Positions 51,347-61,510 of a stretch of DNA of 64,000 nt are shown here, piece after piece; position 1 is the first letter of the stretch; each line of letters starts with the position of its first letter. The position numbers and the translations under genes were made by a program. Source of the DNA: Paenibacillus sp. HB172176 (GTDB lineage Bacteria > Bacillota > Bacilli > Paenibacillales > Paenibacillaceae); assembly GCF_011947265.1 (NCBI RefSeq), contig NZ_JAATHD010000012.1:106093-170092 (forward strand). Direction: 5' to 3'. The notes beneath the pieces are model-generated. The model was not told the DNA's origin, searched no databases, and saw only the letters and a list, made by a program, of their open reading frames with translations.

Positions 51347-53113
51347 ATGAACATGTCCAGCACGCACAAGTATGTTAAGGATTATCCGCGCCCGCAGTGG
51401 CTGCGCGAGGATTGGCAGCTGCTTAATGGAGAGTGGGGCTTCCGTTTCGACGATCAATTCGAAGGAGAAAGAAGCAAATGGTTCAACGAGCTTAAGGGCG
51501 ACCGTAAGATTCAGGTGCCTTTCACATACGAGACGAAAGCAAGCGGCATCGGCGAGGAAACATTCCATCCTTGCGTATGGTACGAGCGCAGCGTCTCCAT
51601 TCCGGAGTCGGCAAGCAACAAACGTGTTCTGCTGCATTTCCAGGCTGTCGATTATCTTGCCAAGCTGTGGGTGAACGGCGTCTATGTCGGCTCGCATGAA
51701 GGCGGTTACGCCGCGTTCTCGTTCGATATTACGGACGCGCTACAAGCTGGAGACAATCGTCTTACGGTACGTGTCGAAGACAGCAACAGCACGATGCAGC
51801 CGCGCGGCAAGCAGCGTTGGGTCGAGAAGAACTTCGGCTGCTGGTATGTGCAGACGACGGGGATTTGGCAGTCTGTGTGGCTGGAATACGTAGATGCGCT
51901 CCATGTCGATCACGCGAAGATTACGCCAAGACTGGGGGATGCTGCGGTAACGTTCGAATATGAACTGGGCGACACTGTTCGTTCTTACGAGGGATTGACG
52001 CTTCAGACCATAATCCGGTTTAACGGCGAACTGATCCGTTCGAATGAGACAAGCGTCGATCGGAAGTTCCTGAAGGTGGATCTGAGCGTCATGAACGACA
52101 CCAAAGAATGGAAGATTCACGCATGGCATCCGAATCACCCGAATTTGTACGATGCCGAGGTAATTCTGAAGAAGGACGGGAAACCGGTCGACACCGTATA
52201 CTCGTACTTCGGCATGCGCCATATTGAAATCAAAGGACATACCATCGTGCTTAACTCTCATCCGCTTTATCAACGCCTGCTGCTGGATCAAGGCTACTGG
52301 GAGGATACGCATCTGACTCCGCCTTCCGAGGAAGCGATTATCGAAGATATCGACAAAACGCTGGCGCTCGGCTTCAACGGCGTGCGCAAGCATCAGAAGC
52401 TGGAAGATCCGAGATACCTGTACTGGGCGGATCGCAAGGGCTTGCTCGTCTGGTCGGAAATTGCAGCAGCCTATGAATTCGGAGATGATGCGGTTCAGCG
52501 ATTTACGAAGGAATGGATGGAGGTTGTACGCCAGCATTACAACCACCCAAGCATCATAACTTGGGTGCCGTTCAACGAATCATGGGGCATCGCTCAAATC
52601 GCGAATAACCGGAAACAGCAGCAATTCACCGAAGCGATCTATCATTTGACGAAATCATTCGACCAGATGAGGCCGGTTGTCGTCAATGACGGTTGGGAGC
52701 ATACGATTTCGGATATTATCACGCTTCATGATTACGAGGAAACGGGCCCTGCGCTGGAAGCCCGTTATACGGACAAGGATCATCTCCTCAGCAATGACAT
52801 TGCGCATAATGGGCACAGATTCCCGTTCGCCGAAGGCTACGGCTACAAGGGCCAGCCGGTCATCATCAGCGAATACGGCGGCATCGCGTTCACGAGCGAG
52901 GACGGCTGGGGGTACGGCAACCAGGTGAAGAACGAAGAAGAATTCCTGGCGCGCTACGAGAGCATTACGCAAGCGATCAAGAATCTGGATTATGTCAGCG
53001 GCTTCTGCTATACGCAGCTGACGGACGTTCAGCAAGAGGTGAACGGCTTGCTCACGATTAATCGCGAGCCGAAGGTCGATGTGGAGCGCATTCACAAGAT
53101 TAATAAGCAATAG
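51347..53113 (+). CDS. GH2-family glycosidase (cytoplasmic)
   Basis: A 588-residue three-domain GH2 enzyme: sugar-binding jelly-roll (about 20-185, LNGEWGFRFD; HFQAVDYLAKLWVNG; GIWQSVWLEY), Ig-like domain, and TIM barrel. The acid/base is Glu411 in WVPFNESWG and the nucleophile Glu509 in IISEYGG. The short length and the missing C-terminal domains suggest a beta-glucuronidase/beta-galactosidase-like enzyme of the compact type. No signal peptide. AAGGAG precedes the ATG. It is under a strong palindrome-flanked promoter and opposite an ArsR-type regulator, so it is probably induced by its own substrate. Confidence 0.9.
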   Translation: MNMSSTHKYVKDYPRPQWLREDWQLLNGEWGFRFDDQFEGERSKWFNELKGDRKIQVPFTYETKASGIGEETFHPCVWYERSVSIPESASNKRVLLHFQAVDYLAKLWVNGVYVGSHEGGYAAFSFDITDALQAGDNRLTVRVEDSNSTMQPRGKQRWVEKNFGCWYVQTTGIWQSVWLEYVDALHVDHAKITPRLGDAAVTFEYELGDTVRSYEGLTLQTIIRFNGELIRSNETSVDRKFLKVDLSVMNDTKEWKIHAWHPNHPNLYDAEVILKKDGKPVDTVYSYFGMRHIEIKGHTIVLNSHPLYQRLLLDQGYWEDTHLTPPSEEAIIEDIDKTLALGFNGVRKHQKLEDPRYLYWADRKGLLVWSEIAAAYEFGDDAVQRFTKEWMEVVRQHYNHPSIITWVPFNESWGIAQIANNRKQQQFTEAIYHLTKSFDQMRPVVVNDGWEHTISDIITLHDYEETGPALEARYTDKDHLLSNDIAHNGHRFPFAEGYGYKGQPVIISEYGGIAFTSEDGWGYGNQVKNEEEFLARYESITQAIKNLDYVSGFCYTQLTDVQQEVNGLLTINREPKVDVERIHKINKQ

Positions 53114-53172
53114 CGGCAGGTATGAAATTAGGCAGAAAGTTGCTCCGACCTCTGGCGGGCGGCGCGTTACTA

Positions 53173-53215
53173 CCCTCAAGACGATTATGTCTTGGGGGGA
53201 GTTTGCGCTTTTGAC
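53173..53215 (+). terminator. probable terminator of the GH2 gene
   Basis: CCCTCAAGAC pairs with GTCTTGGGGG around GATTAT; a TTTGCGCTTTT stretch follows. It lies in the 356-base gap 53114-53469, which otherwise holds the promoter and cre box listed separately. Confidence 0.55.
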
Positions 53216-53321
53216 ATACTGCCTCGAATACAATTAATGGCAATATTCATTGAAAGATAAAAGTAGAAATCAACCCTCTATTAAGTAGGAATACCCGGTC
53301 ATCACAACAGTCAATCTGCTC

Positions 53322-53327
53322 TATAAT
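53322..53327 (+). promoter_or_regulatory. -10 box of the second SLH lyase gene
   Basis: TATAAT about 140 bases before the start codon. The -35 position (TCATCA) is poor, suggesting an activator. Confidence 0.4.
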
Positions 53328-53424
53328 TCAGTGTGTAATCTTCTGATAACAGTCGAATGAAAGGAGGCTATGCAGCTGAACGGTTTTATTGAAATCATAT
53401 GAACCTGTAATTTTTCGAGGCAAT

Positions 53425-53438
53425 TGAAAACGCTATCA
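53425..53438 (+). promoter_or_regulatory. CcpA cre box, perfect consensus match
   Basis: TGAAAACGCTATCA fits TGWAANCGNTNWCA at every position. It lies about 95 bases after the -10 box and 32 before the start codon, a place where CcpA acts as a roadblock. Confidence 0.75.
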
Positions 53439-53469
53439 AAGAACGATTGAATCTGGGAGGTAAATGTCT

Positions 53470-56400
53470 ATGAACAAACATAAAAGGTTGAGAATGATCT
53501 CTGTTTTTCTTGCAGCCAGTATGATTATGTCGATATTCACACAAACTGCTGGGGCGGCAGAAAATACTGATGATCCTGAGACCCCGGCTTCAGCGATTTA
53601 TGAACAACCTGTCATTGATGAAACAGTCAGCAATACCGGATTTGTGCATCCAGCTATCGGTTTCAGTGCGGATACGCTCAGGCTTATGCAGGAGAAGGTT
53701 GCTATTGGCGCGGAGCCATGGGTAAGCGCTTTCGAAAGCTTCCGGCAGAAAGCAAGCGGTTCGCTGGATTATGATATTCGCAATCAAAGCAAGCTGGATC
53801 CTTCCTTGCCCGCTTATACGAAGATTGATAATGATTCGAAAGCCAAGGAAGCTAAGGTTGACGCGGAGGCGGCTTTCACTGATGCGGTCATTTGGACGGC
53901 AACCGGAGACCTCCGTTATCGAGAGAAGGCAATGTCTATCATTCGCCTCTGGTCGCTGATTGATCCTTCTGATCCGGTTGGCTTCACTGATTCGCATATC
54001 AGTATCGGAGATGCGATGGCGAACATGGTTAGAGCGGCAGAATTGCTGCGTTATACTGAATGTGAGGGTGAATGGGGCTGGACAGAGAATGATACGAACA
54101 ACTTTGTGAATAACTTTCTAATGGCTTTCTATGACGGTAATTTCTATCATAATAACGGTAGATGGATGAATCAGCATGATATTGCAGCGCTTGCGTATAC
54201 GATGGCAGCGGTATTCTCGGACAATGAGAGCTGGTATGAGGAAGCTATAGAGTGGTCAACCGTGAACAAGACGGCGCCGAGACCGGGGTTATCAGGAGAC
54301 ATCTTCCATCAGATCCGATATGTCACGCAGAACGAGCGGACAGGCGAGCCCGTTGATCCTCATGTGCAGCTTGTCGAGATGGGACGAGATATGGGGCATG
54401 CATCGGGGAATACGGGAGCTTTGTCGATGATCGCATATATGAGCGAGCTTCAAGGCACAAAGGTGGATCCTGATTCAGATTCCCCAACCTTTGGCGAGAT
54501 TACGGATGATGCGAATGGCGAAGGCATGTTTGAATTCCTGGATGATCGTCTATTAACAGGCGCTAACCTGTTGGCGAAGTATAATCTCGGCTATAACATT
54601 CTCTATACTCCCGTCAATGTAAGCACAGGGATCATAGCGGATGAAAGCGCTGATTATTTCGATACAGTAAGCGACAATGGAAGAGGATTAGGATATGCTT
54701 CAGAGCTTACTTACGGTTATTATACTCACATGAAAGATTCGCCGCTTGATCCGAATGATGATAAAATCGCCTATTTGCATCAATCGATTGAGAAGCAGGG
54801 GGGACTTCAAGCTATTCCTTCTTATGTTCTGCTACAAGGAACAGAGGACTTGGCAACCGGCGAAGTAACAGGCCCGCCGCAGCCGCTTAGTCAGCCCACC
54901 TATGCAGAAACGAAGGATGCTTACGACCGAATGCAGGCGTTCGATTACTTGGGCAGAAGCGCGACGACAAGCACGAATACCTTCCAGGATCTCGATGGTA
55001 TGAGATCGGTCTTGTATGATGTGCGATATGAGAATCAATATACATGGTACGACCTGAATCTAAGCGACAATTATGATCGAATTACCATTCGCGCAGCAAG
55101 CAATTCCAGCGCGGGGACCAAGGTGGATGTGATTCTGCTTGATGATGTAGATGGAATAGATAAGGAGAATGTGACTGCAGGCGATCTTGATGCGGGTGAA
55201 GTTCTGACGACGCTGCAGGTGCCGAACACAGGCTGGTGGACAGATTATGCGACAGTCTCCGGTCAGCTCAGCAGACCGCTCTCGGGAGAGCATCTCATTG
55301 CTTTTAAGTATTATGGCAGCGCAAACTGGCTTTCCTATCAAATCGCTTTTGATTGGTTTTCTTTCTCGAACTATTATGCGGGCGATGTGAATCTTGCGGC
55401 GGATGGAGAGCTGTCGGGAGGAGCTGAAGTCGGTACTGACGGTGTTGAGATGAGCGACGGCGGAATAATTTCCTTCGACCAGATGAACTTTGACAGCGGG
55501 GTTAACAGCATCGAGTTAAATGCGAAGACAACGGATGCGAACGGCTTATTGAATTTGTATAGCGATAGCGAGCTTATTACCTCCTATAGCTTGAAGAATA
55601 CGAATGGGACGATGCTTACCTTCACATCGGATATTCCGAATGAGGATATCGCCAAGATTACCGGGATTCATAATGTTTCGCTCGCATATAGCGGTACTTC
55701 TCCAATTGTAATTAAATCCTATCGCAATATTGATCGAAATCGATTAATACCAGATGAACAATCGTCGAGCAACAGTCATGAAATCGAAGATCAGGCAATT
55801 GCTATATCAGACGATTTGGAAACAGGCTATGAGGATTCAAGGACATACGTCAAAGCCGTAAACGGCAGCTTGTATTATATGAGCAAAGGTGCTTTGCAGG
55901 CTGATCGTACGAAAGACGCGATCGTGTCATTCACGGTCAAATCGAATGGAACTGCTGAGTTGAACTTGCAACGAGGGGATAATACGGAGCCGTTCGCGAC
56001 AATCAAGGTGCCTGACACGAATGGACAATGGATTCATGTCAATACCAATATTTCAGAGCAATTCGTAAGTGTAGACAGCTATCCCGCGAATCTGCAGAGC
56101 TTTTATTTGAAAGCGGTGTCGCAGGATGCGAACACGGAGGTGCTGCTTGACAGCTACGAGCTTGATCCTGTGGAGAAACCGCCAGTTATTAAGGTGACTA
56201 CAGATCATGGCGATGAGATTGACACTGCGGTTGCTTACGAGAATGACAATAACTTCACTCTGAATATAGCAATCGAAGATCCGGATTCCAGCGATATTGT
56301 TTTAACAAGCGATAACCCAAGCTTCATCAACACCAATTTAAATGGCAAGCTTGGAGGGACGGTAAGCATTCATTCTGCAGGTCTTGCTGCTGGGAATTAT

Positions 56401-59373
56401 TCCTTTCATCTCTATGCGCAGGATGAGACTGGCAATTATACGGAGAAGGAAGTCGGGATTAAGATTTATCCCGAGCAAGATAAGCATGCTCCCGAGAATC
56501 TGACGGGCATCATGGTGGGTCCTTTCAGTGCACAGCTGGATTGGGAACCGGTTAATGGAGCGGCTTATTATGTGATCTATCGTCAGGATGGAGCAGACAG
56601 CGAATATATCGCAATTGACGAGACGACAGAAAATAATTACACAGATGAAAATTTAAATCAAGGCATAACCTATTCTTATCGCATTGCAGCAAGCGGGAAT
56701 TCAGGTGAAACCGATCCTAGCGAGTCCGTGACCATTCGAACTATGAAATCCATTGCTGTGGATGCTGCGATGGTCACTTCGAATACCAATGCTTGGCCGG
56801 GCACTACCGGCACTCCGGAGGAGAATGGATGGTATGCGTTCGACGGGAATACTGGCACTTCACCGGATACAACGACCGCAGAGGGCTGGGTTCTTGTCGA
56901 CCTGGGAGCAGGCAATGAACAGGCGATTGCAGGTGTGAAGTATTATCCAAGAGCGAGCAATTATTGGAAGCGAATGAATGGCGGCAGCATCCAGGGATCG
57001 AATGATGGAGAAGGCTTTGATACGCTGTATTCATTCAGCGGGGTTAACAGCTCAGGCTGGTTCTTCGTTACTTTCGAGAATGATACGATGTACCGTTATA
57101 TCAGATACTACACGCCATCAGGAAATGCAAATGTTGGAGAGCTGCAATTTTTTGCGAAGGCTGATGAATCAGAGCAATCTGAAACGCCGGGAGAGTTGAC
57201 CTATCAATTCGAATCTGTTCCAGATCAAACGGCCTCACCGATCATTGAAGGTTATGAGGCAGGCACACAGGAAATTAAGAGCGTGCCGCTAAAGAACAGC
57301 GGAACAGGGGATTTAACAGAATTGCACGCTGAGCTGAGCGGTAGTGAAGCAGATGCGTTTGAACTGACTCAGCCTTCAGAACAATTGAATAGCGGAGGTC
57401 AGTCCAACAACTTGTCCTTCGCGATTAAGGCTGGTCTTGCAGCCGGAACCTATACGGCAACCGTCACGGTATCGACTTATGAGGAGGCCAGCATTTCCTT
57501 TGCCATTACACAAATTGTGTTGTCGTCAGAAACGCCAGAGGTGCCAGAAGCTCCACAAAATCTTGTTGCGGTTAGCGGCGAGGGGCGGATTGATTTAACC
57601 TGGGAGCCGGTAGCGGAATCAGTAGCTTACAGTGTGTACATGGGATCTGCTTCGGGACAATATGACGAAGAGGCTATTGCGACGGTCAATGGTGCCGAAG
57701 CTCATATACAAGAGCTGACGAACGGGCAGACCTATTACTTTGCTGTGCGAGCAATGAATGGCTCCGGTTTGAGCGAATTCTCAAGTGAAGCGAGCGCGAT
57801 GCCCGGCACGACAGCCTCTGCTCCAATGAATATAGTTGCATCTGCAGGCAATAAGAGTGCGACGATCTCATTTACAGCGCCTGCAACGGATGGGGGCCGT
57901 TCGATTACCGGGTATGTCGTTACAGTTCAACCAAGCGGACGAACCGTCACAGGGACTGGAAGCCCGATACTGATAACGGGCTTATCCAATGGACAATCCT
58001 ACACATTCACCGTTTACGCTCAGAATGCTGCCGGCAACGGCGAAGTGTCGGATGCTTCGCAGGCCGTGAGGCCAAGCTCGCCATTTTCAGGCGTTACTAT
58101 TCCGAGTCAGCCGTCAACAAATTCAGCTTTTGAAGGCAAAGTGAATGGTAAACCAATGAAGATAGGCAAAATGACGGAATCAGTGGAGAACAAACAATCG
58201 ATAACCACCGTTGAACTTGACAGCGGAAGCTTAAGTGAAATTCTTGCTTCTGCGGGAGATCATCCAGTCATTACCGTGCCGGTAAATACGAAGTCAGATG
58301 TTGTAATCGGGGAACTGGATGCGCGGTCGTTGAAGGAATTAAGCGAGCGCCAAGCTGCTTTGGTCATTCAAACGAACAATGCGTCTTACACGTTGCCGTC
58401 ATCGCAATTAAATGTTGGGGAAATCTCAAATCAATTCGGCCAAACGGTTTCACTAGAAGATATTCATATTCGCATTCGTATAGCGACTCCCGCTCAGGAG
58501 TTAATCGAAATCGTTCGGGCTGTCTCGGAGCGCAATGACTTTCAACTTGTTGCTCCGTCGGTTGAATTCAATATTGAAGCCGTATTCGGCAGCCAACAGA
58601 TGGAGTTGAACCATTTCAATAATTATGTCATGCGAACAATTGCAATCCCTGAGGAGGTTGATCCAAATCGCGTTACAACAGGCCTCATTATCGAGCAAGA
58701 TGGCGAAGTTCGCCATGTGCCTACCCGAATTGTAGAGGAAGATGGCGTTTATTATGCTGAGATCAACAGCATGACGAACAGCGTCTATTCGCTTGTTTCT
58801 CATGAGATTGCTTTCTATGATGCATCGAACCACTGGGCTAAGGATGCGATTAATGATTTGGGTTCCAGAATGGTTATTAAGGGAACCGGCGAGGGGAATT
58901 TCAGTCCCGATCTTCGTGTAACTCGGGCAGAATTCACTGCTTTTATCGTCAGGGCTTTAGGATTGGAGCTGGATGATGGGGGTTCGACATTCCGAGATGT
59001 TCAGAGCTCGGATTGGTATGCGGAAGTCGTGCAGACCGCCTGCAACAGACATCTGATCAATGGATTTGAGGATGGTCTCTTCCATCCCGATGACACCATC
59101 ACTCGCGAGCAAGCTATGACGATAATCGCCAATGCTATGTCTCTTACCGATCTTGAGGATGCATGGTCTCAGCAGCCCTCAGAGGATTTGTTGCCATCTT
59201 ATGTGGATGCCGTTCAAGTATCTCCTTGGGCTGAGGACGCAATGGAGCTTGCTTTGCAATCTGGCATTCTGAAGGGCAAGAACAATCAATTTCTCGCTCC
59301 GCAAGATGCTATGACTCGTGCGGAAGCAGCGGTTCTGTTAGAGCGATTGCTGCAAACGGCAGAACTGATTTAA
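53470..59373 (+). CDS. SLH-anchored multidomain alginate-lyase-type surface protein
   Basis: About 1967 residues. The signal peptide ends near residue 29 (TAGA). An alginate_lyase-type helical domain covers about 50-400 (FTDAVIWTATGDLRYREKAM; NNGRWMNQHDIAALAYTMAA; HASGNTGALSMIAYMSEL). Then come a CBM6-like jelly-roll (about 500-650), further beta-sandwiches, a fibronectin type III domain (near 1020), an F5/8-type C discoidin domain (about 1105-1240), two more fibronectin III domains, a spacer, and three SLH repeats (HWAKDAINDLGSRMVIKGTG onward). It should bind the wall and degrade an acidic polysaccharide outside the cell. GGGAGG nine bases upstream favours 53470 over the ATG at 53464. Confidence 0.85.
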   Translation: MNKHKRLRMISVFLAASMIMSIFTQTAGAAENTDDPETPASAIYEQPVIDETVSNTGFVHPAIGFSADTLRLMQEKVAIGAEPWVSAFESFRQKASGSLDYDIRNQSKLDPSLPAYTKIDNDSKAKEAKVDAEAAFTDAVIWTATGDLRYREKAMSIIRLWSLIDPSDPVGFTDSHISIGDAMANMVRAAELLRYTECEGEWGWTENDTNNFVNNFLMAFYDGNFYHNNGRWMNQHDIAALAYTMAAVFSDNESWYEEAIEWSTVNKTAPRPGLSGDIFHQIRYVTQNERTGEPVDPHVQLVEMGRDMGHASGNTGALSMIAYMSELQGTKVDPDSDSPTFGEITDDANGEGMFEFLDDRLLTGANLLAKYNLGYNILYTPVNVSTGIIADESADYFDTVSDNGRGLGYASELTYGYYTHMKDSPLDPNDDKIAYLHQSIEKQGGLQAIPSYVLLQGTEDLATGEVTGPPQPLSQPTYAETKDAYDRMQAFDYLGRSATTSTNTFQDLDGMRSVLYDVRYENQYTWYDLNLSDNYDRITIRAASNSSAGTKVDVILLDDVDGIDKENVTAGDLDAGEVLTTLQVPNTGWWTDYATVSGQLSRPLSGEHLIAFKYYGSANWLSYQIAFDWFSFSNYYAGDVNLAADGELSGGAEVGTDGVEMSDGGIISFDQMNFDSGVNSIELNAKTTDANGLLNLYSDSELITSYSLKNTNGTMLTFTSDIPNEDIAKITGIHNVSLAYSGTSPIVIKSYRNIDRNRLIPDEQSSSNSHEIEDQAIAISDDLETGYEDSRTYVKAVNGSLYYMSKGALQADRTKDAIVSFTVKSNGTAELNLQRGDNTEPFATIKVPDTNGQWIHVNTNISEQFVSVDSYPANLQSFYLKAVSQDANTEVLLDSYELDPVEKPPVIKVTTDHGDEIDTAVAYENDNNFTLNIAIEDPDSSDIVLTSDNPSFINTNLNGKLGGTVSIHSAGLAAGNYSFHLYAQDETGNYTEKEVGIKIYPEQDKHAPENLTGIMVGPFSAQLDWEPVNGAAYYVIYRQDGADSEYIAIDETTENNYTDENLNQGITYSYRIAASGNSGETDPSESVTIRTMKSIAVDAAMVTSNTNAWPGTTGTPEENGWYAFDGNTGTSPDTTTAEGWVLVDLGAGNEQAIAGVKYYPRASNYWKRMNGGSIQGSNDGEGFDTLYSFSGVNSSGWFFVTFENDTMYRYIRYYTPSGNANVGELQFFAKADESEQSETPGELTYQFESVPDQTASPIIEGYEAGTQEIKSVPLKNSGTGDLTELHAELSGSEADAFELTQPSEQLNSGGQSNNLSFAIKAGLAAGTYTATVTVSTYEEASISFAITQIVLSSETPEVPEAPQNLVAVSGEGRIDLTWEPVAESVAYSVYMGSASGQYDEEAIATVNGAEAHIQELTNGQTYYFAVRAMNGSGLSEFSSEASAMPGTTASAPMNIVASAGNKSATISFTAPATDGGRSITGYVVTVQPSGRTVTGTGSPILITGLSNGQSYTFTVYAQNAAGNGEVSDASQAVRPSSPFSGVTIPSQPSTNSAFEGKVNGKPMKIGKMTESVENKQSITTVELDSGSLSEILASAGDHPVITVPVNTKSDVVIGELDARSLKELSERQAALVIQTNNASYTLPSSQLNVGEISNQFGQTVSLEDIHIRIRIATPAQELIEIVRAVSERNDFQLVAPSVEFNIEAVFGSQQMELNHFNNYVMRTIAIPEEVDPNRVTTGLIIEQDGEVRHVPTRIVEEDGVYYAEINSMTNSVYSLVSHEIAFYDASNHWAKDAINDLGSRMVIKGTGEGNFSPDLRVTRAEFTAFIVRALGLELDDGGSTFRDVQSSDWYAEVVQTACNRHLINGFEDGLFHPDDTITREQAMTIIANAMSLTDLEDAWSQQPSEDLLPSYVDAVQVSPWAEDAMELALQSGILKGKNNQFLAPQDAMTRAEAAVLLERLLQTAELI

Positions 59374-59420
59374 TGAACGAACTCCGCAAGTCAGACAGTA
59401 GCTACACTGGTTAATCTTAT

Positions 59421-59472
59421 AAGAGCAGTCACTATTGAGCGATGTGTGAACGCTTGAAGGGCTGCTCTTTTG
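59421..59472 (+). terminator. terminator of the SLH protein gene
   Basis: AAGAGCAG pairs with CTGCTCTT, followed by TTTTGAGC. Confidence 0.7.
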
Positions 59473-59563
59473 AGCTTTAATGCAGGCAACAAGATTGACG
59501 ATAAAGTAGGATTTTACTACGCAGTGCATAGCTTTATGCCTCTATCCTCTATCACAGGGTTGA

Positions 59564-59569
59564 TATAAT
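59564..59569 (+). promoter_or_regulatory. -10 box of the second transporter operon
   Basis: TATAAT with TGA just upstream, 40 bases before the permease start; no good -35. Confidence 0.4.
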
Positions 59570-59608
59570 GAAGCCATAGAAAAGAAAGAACTGTGATTGG
59601 AGGAACTT

Positions 59609-60568
59609 ATGGAAACGATAGCTGAGGCTTCATCGCAGAGAGTTAGTAAGCATCGAAGGAGACTAACCTCGCTATGGAAAGGGATCAATCGAAACTATAT
59701 TTTGTTTTTGATGCTCATTCCTTTCTTGCTATGGTACGGCTTCTTTATGTTCAAGCCGATGTGGGGAATTCAAATTGCGTTCAAGGACTACAGCTTGTTC
59801 AAAGGAATGGCGGACAGTCCGTGGATTGGCATGGAGCATTTCAGACAATTTCTGACCAGTGTATATTTTGGCCGTGTGCTTAAGAATACGCTGTTAATCA
59901 GCTTTTACAGTCTTTTGTTTGTATTTCCAGCTCCGATCGTCTTGGCATTGCTTATGAATGAAGTGAAGAATGCTTTGTTTAAGCGGATGGTACAGACTTT
60001 AACGTATTTGCCGCATTTCATCTCTATCGTTATTGTATGCGGCATCGTTACGAATTTCTTGTCGCCAAGCAGCGGCATCGTGAATTTGATTATCGACAAG
60101 CTCGGCGGGGACAAAATTTATTTCCTTGCTGAGCCAAGCTATTTCAGAACAATCTTCAACTCGATGACCATTTGGCAGGAGACGGGCTTCTCAGCCATTA
60201 TCTACATTGCCGCGCTTTCAGGAATTAATTCCGAGCTTTACGAAGCGGCAGTTATAGATGGGGCAAACAAGTGGAAACGAACCCTGTTCATCACGCTCCC
60301 CGGCATTCTGCCGACCATTATGATTCTGCTTATATTGAAAATTGGACATCTTCTGGATGTTGGGTTTGAAGCGATCATATTGCTATATCAACCGGTTACG
60401 TACGAGACAGCGGATGTCATTAGTACGTATGTGTATCGCGAAGGGATTGTCAATGGGAGTTATGATATGGCGACAGCGGTAGGCTTGTTCAATTCCATTG
60501 TAGGATTTATCCTGATTGTCGCTTCGAACTGGTTTAGCAAAAAATATACCGGAAACGGTTTGTGGTAG
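59609..60568 (+). CDS. sugar ABC transporter permease, LplB type (second system)
   Basis: A 319-residue permease with six or so helices. MFKPMWGIQIAFKDYSLFKG after the first helix and the EAA loop LYEAAVIDGANKWKRTLFIT are typical of the LplB group. GGAGG five bases upstream gives the ATG at 59609. It leads a three-gene run with a second permease and a lipoprotein. As in the first system, no ATPase gene is present. Confidence 0.93.
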   Translation: METIAEASSQRVSKHRRRLTSLWKGINRNYILFLMLIPFLLWYGFFMFKPMWGIQIAFKDYSLFKGMADSPWIGMEHFRQFLTSVYFGRVLKNTLLISFYSLLFVFPAPIVLALLMNEVKNALFKRMVQTLTYLPHFISIVIVCGIVTNFLSPSSGIVNLIIDKLGGDKIYFLAEPSYFRTIFNSMTIWQETGFSAIIYIAALSGINSELYEAAVIDGANKWKRTLFITLPGILPTIMILLILKIGHLLDVGFEAIILLYQPVTYETADVISTYVYREGIVNGSYDMATAVGLFNSIVGFILIVASNWFSKKYTGNGLW

Positions 60569-60578
60569 GTGATAAGGA

Positions 60579-61442
60579 ATGCTGGAAAGTCGCGGTGAAA
60601 AAGTCTTCTATGGGTTCAATAACCTGTTTCTTGCCATCATATCGTTATTGGCGTTATACCCATTCTTGTATGTGGTGTCAGCATCCGTCTCCTCGCCTCA
60701 GGCGGTGGTTACGGGGGAGGTGCTCCTATGGCCTAAGAATTTGACTTGGGATGCTTACAGCGCTGTGCTTCAAGATCCAAAAATTTATACAGGATATGCC
60801 AATACGATCTATTATACGGTCGTTGGAGTTGTCGTATCGATGGTGCTTACCATCTGCGGGGCATACCCGCTTGCGCAGAAGAGATTGCCTGGCAGAACCT
60901 TCTTTAATCTTCTCATATCCTTGACCTTAATCTTCAGCGCAGGAATGATTCCGATGTATTTGAACTTCAAGGATTTGCACTTGCTGGACAGCAGGTTCGG
61001 AATTGTTATCGGTTTTGCAATCACGACCTTCAACTTTATCATTCTCCGCACCTTCTTTCAATCGATCCCGTCTGAGCTTGAGGAAGCGGCAAGAATAGAT
61101 GGAGCGGGCGATCTTACGATATTGTTGAAGATTGTGCTGCCGCTGTCCAAGGCGGCGATTGCGACAATCGCGTTGTTCTACGGCGTATCAAGATGGAATG
61201 GCTACTTCTGGGCGATGGTTATGTTGAGAGATCAGGATAAGGTTCCGCTGCAGGTTGTGTTGAATCAATTGGTCGTGAAGATGAAACCGACCAACGCGAT
61301 GCTGGACACCGCCGCTTTCACAATTGGCGAAACGATCATTTATGCTACTATCGTTGTTGCAATCATTCCGATTATTTGTGTCTATCCGTTCATTCAGAAG
61401 TACTTTGTCAAAGGGGTTATGATCGGCTCGCTTAAGGGATAA
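60579..61442 (+). CDS. sugar ABC transporter permease, YtcP type (second system)
   Basis: A 287-residue permease. It carries LYPFLYVVSASVSSPQAVVT, the EAA loop LEEAARIDGAGDLTILLKIV and the closing YPFIQKYFVKGVMIGSLKG, close to the YtcP type at 21967. AGGTGA precedes the ATG; ten bases separate it from the first permease. Confidence 0.93.
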   Translation: MLESRGEKVFYGFNNLFLAIISLLALYPFLYVVSASVSSPQAVVTGEVLLWPKNLTWDAYSAVLQDPKIYTGYANTIYYTVVGVVVSMVLTICGAYPLAQKRLPGRTFFNLLISLTLIFSAGMIPMYLNFKDLHLLDSRFGIVIGFAITTFNFIILRTFFQSIPSELEEAARIDGAGDLTILLKIVLPLSKAAIATIALFYGVSRWNGYFWAMVMLRDQDKVPLQVVLNQLVVKMKPTNAMLDTAAFTIGETIIYATIVVAIIPIICVYPFIQKYFVKGVMIGSLKG

Positions 61443-61510
61443 TGATAAAGCTTCAGTCTCCAAGCCACGCCGATGCAAACATATTATTATATTATATGGG
61501 GGAATGTGAA

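Noticed and set aside
20934..53310. 13-base match GTCATCACAACAG upstream of the transporter operon (20934) and the second SLH gene (53298)
   Set aside because: A 13-base match between two sites in 64 kb is expected by chance several times, and its position relative to the promoter differs.
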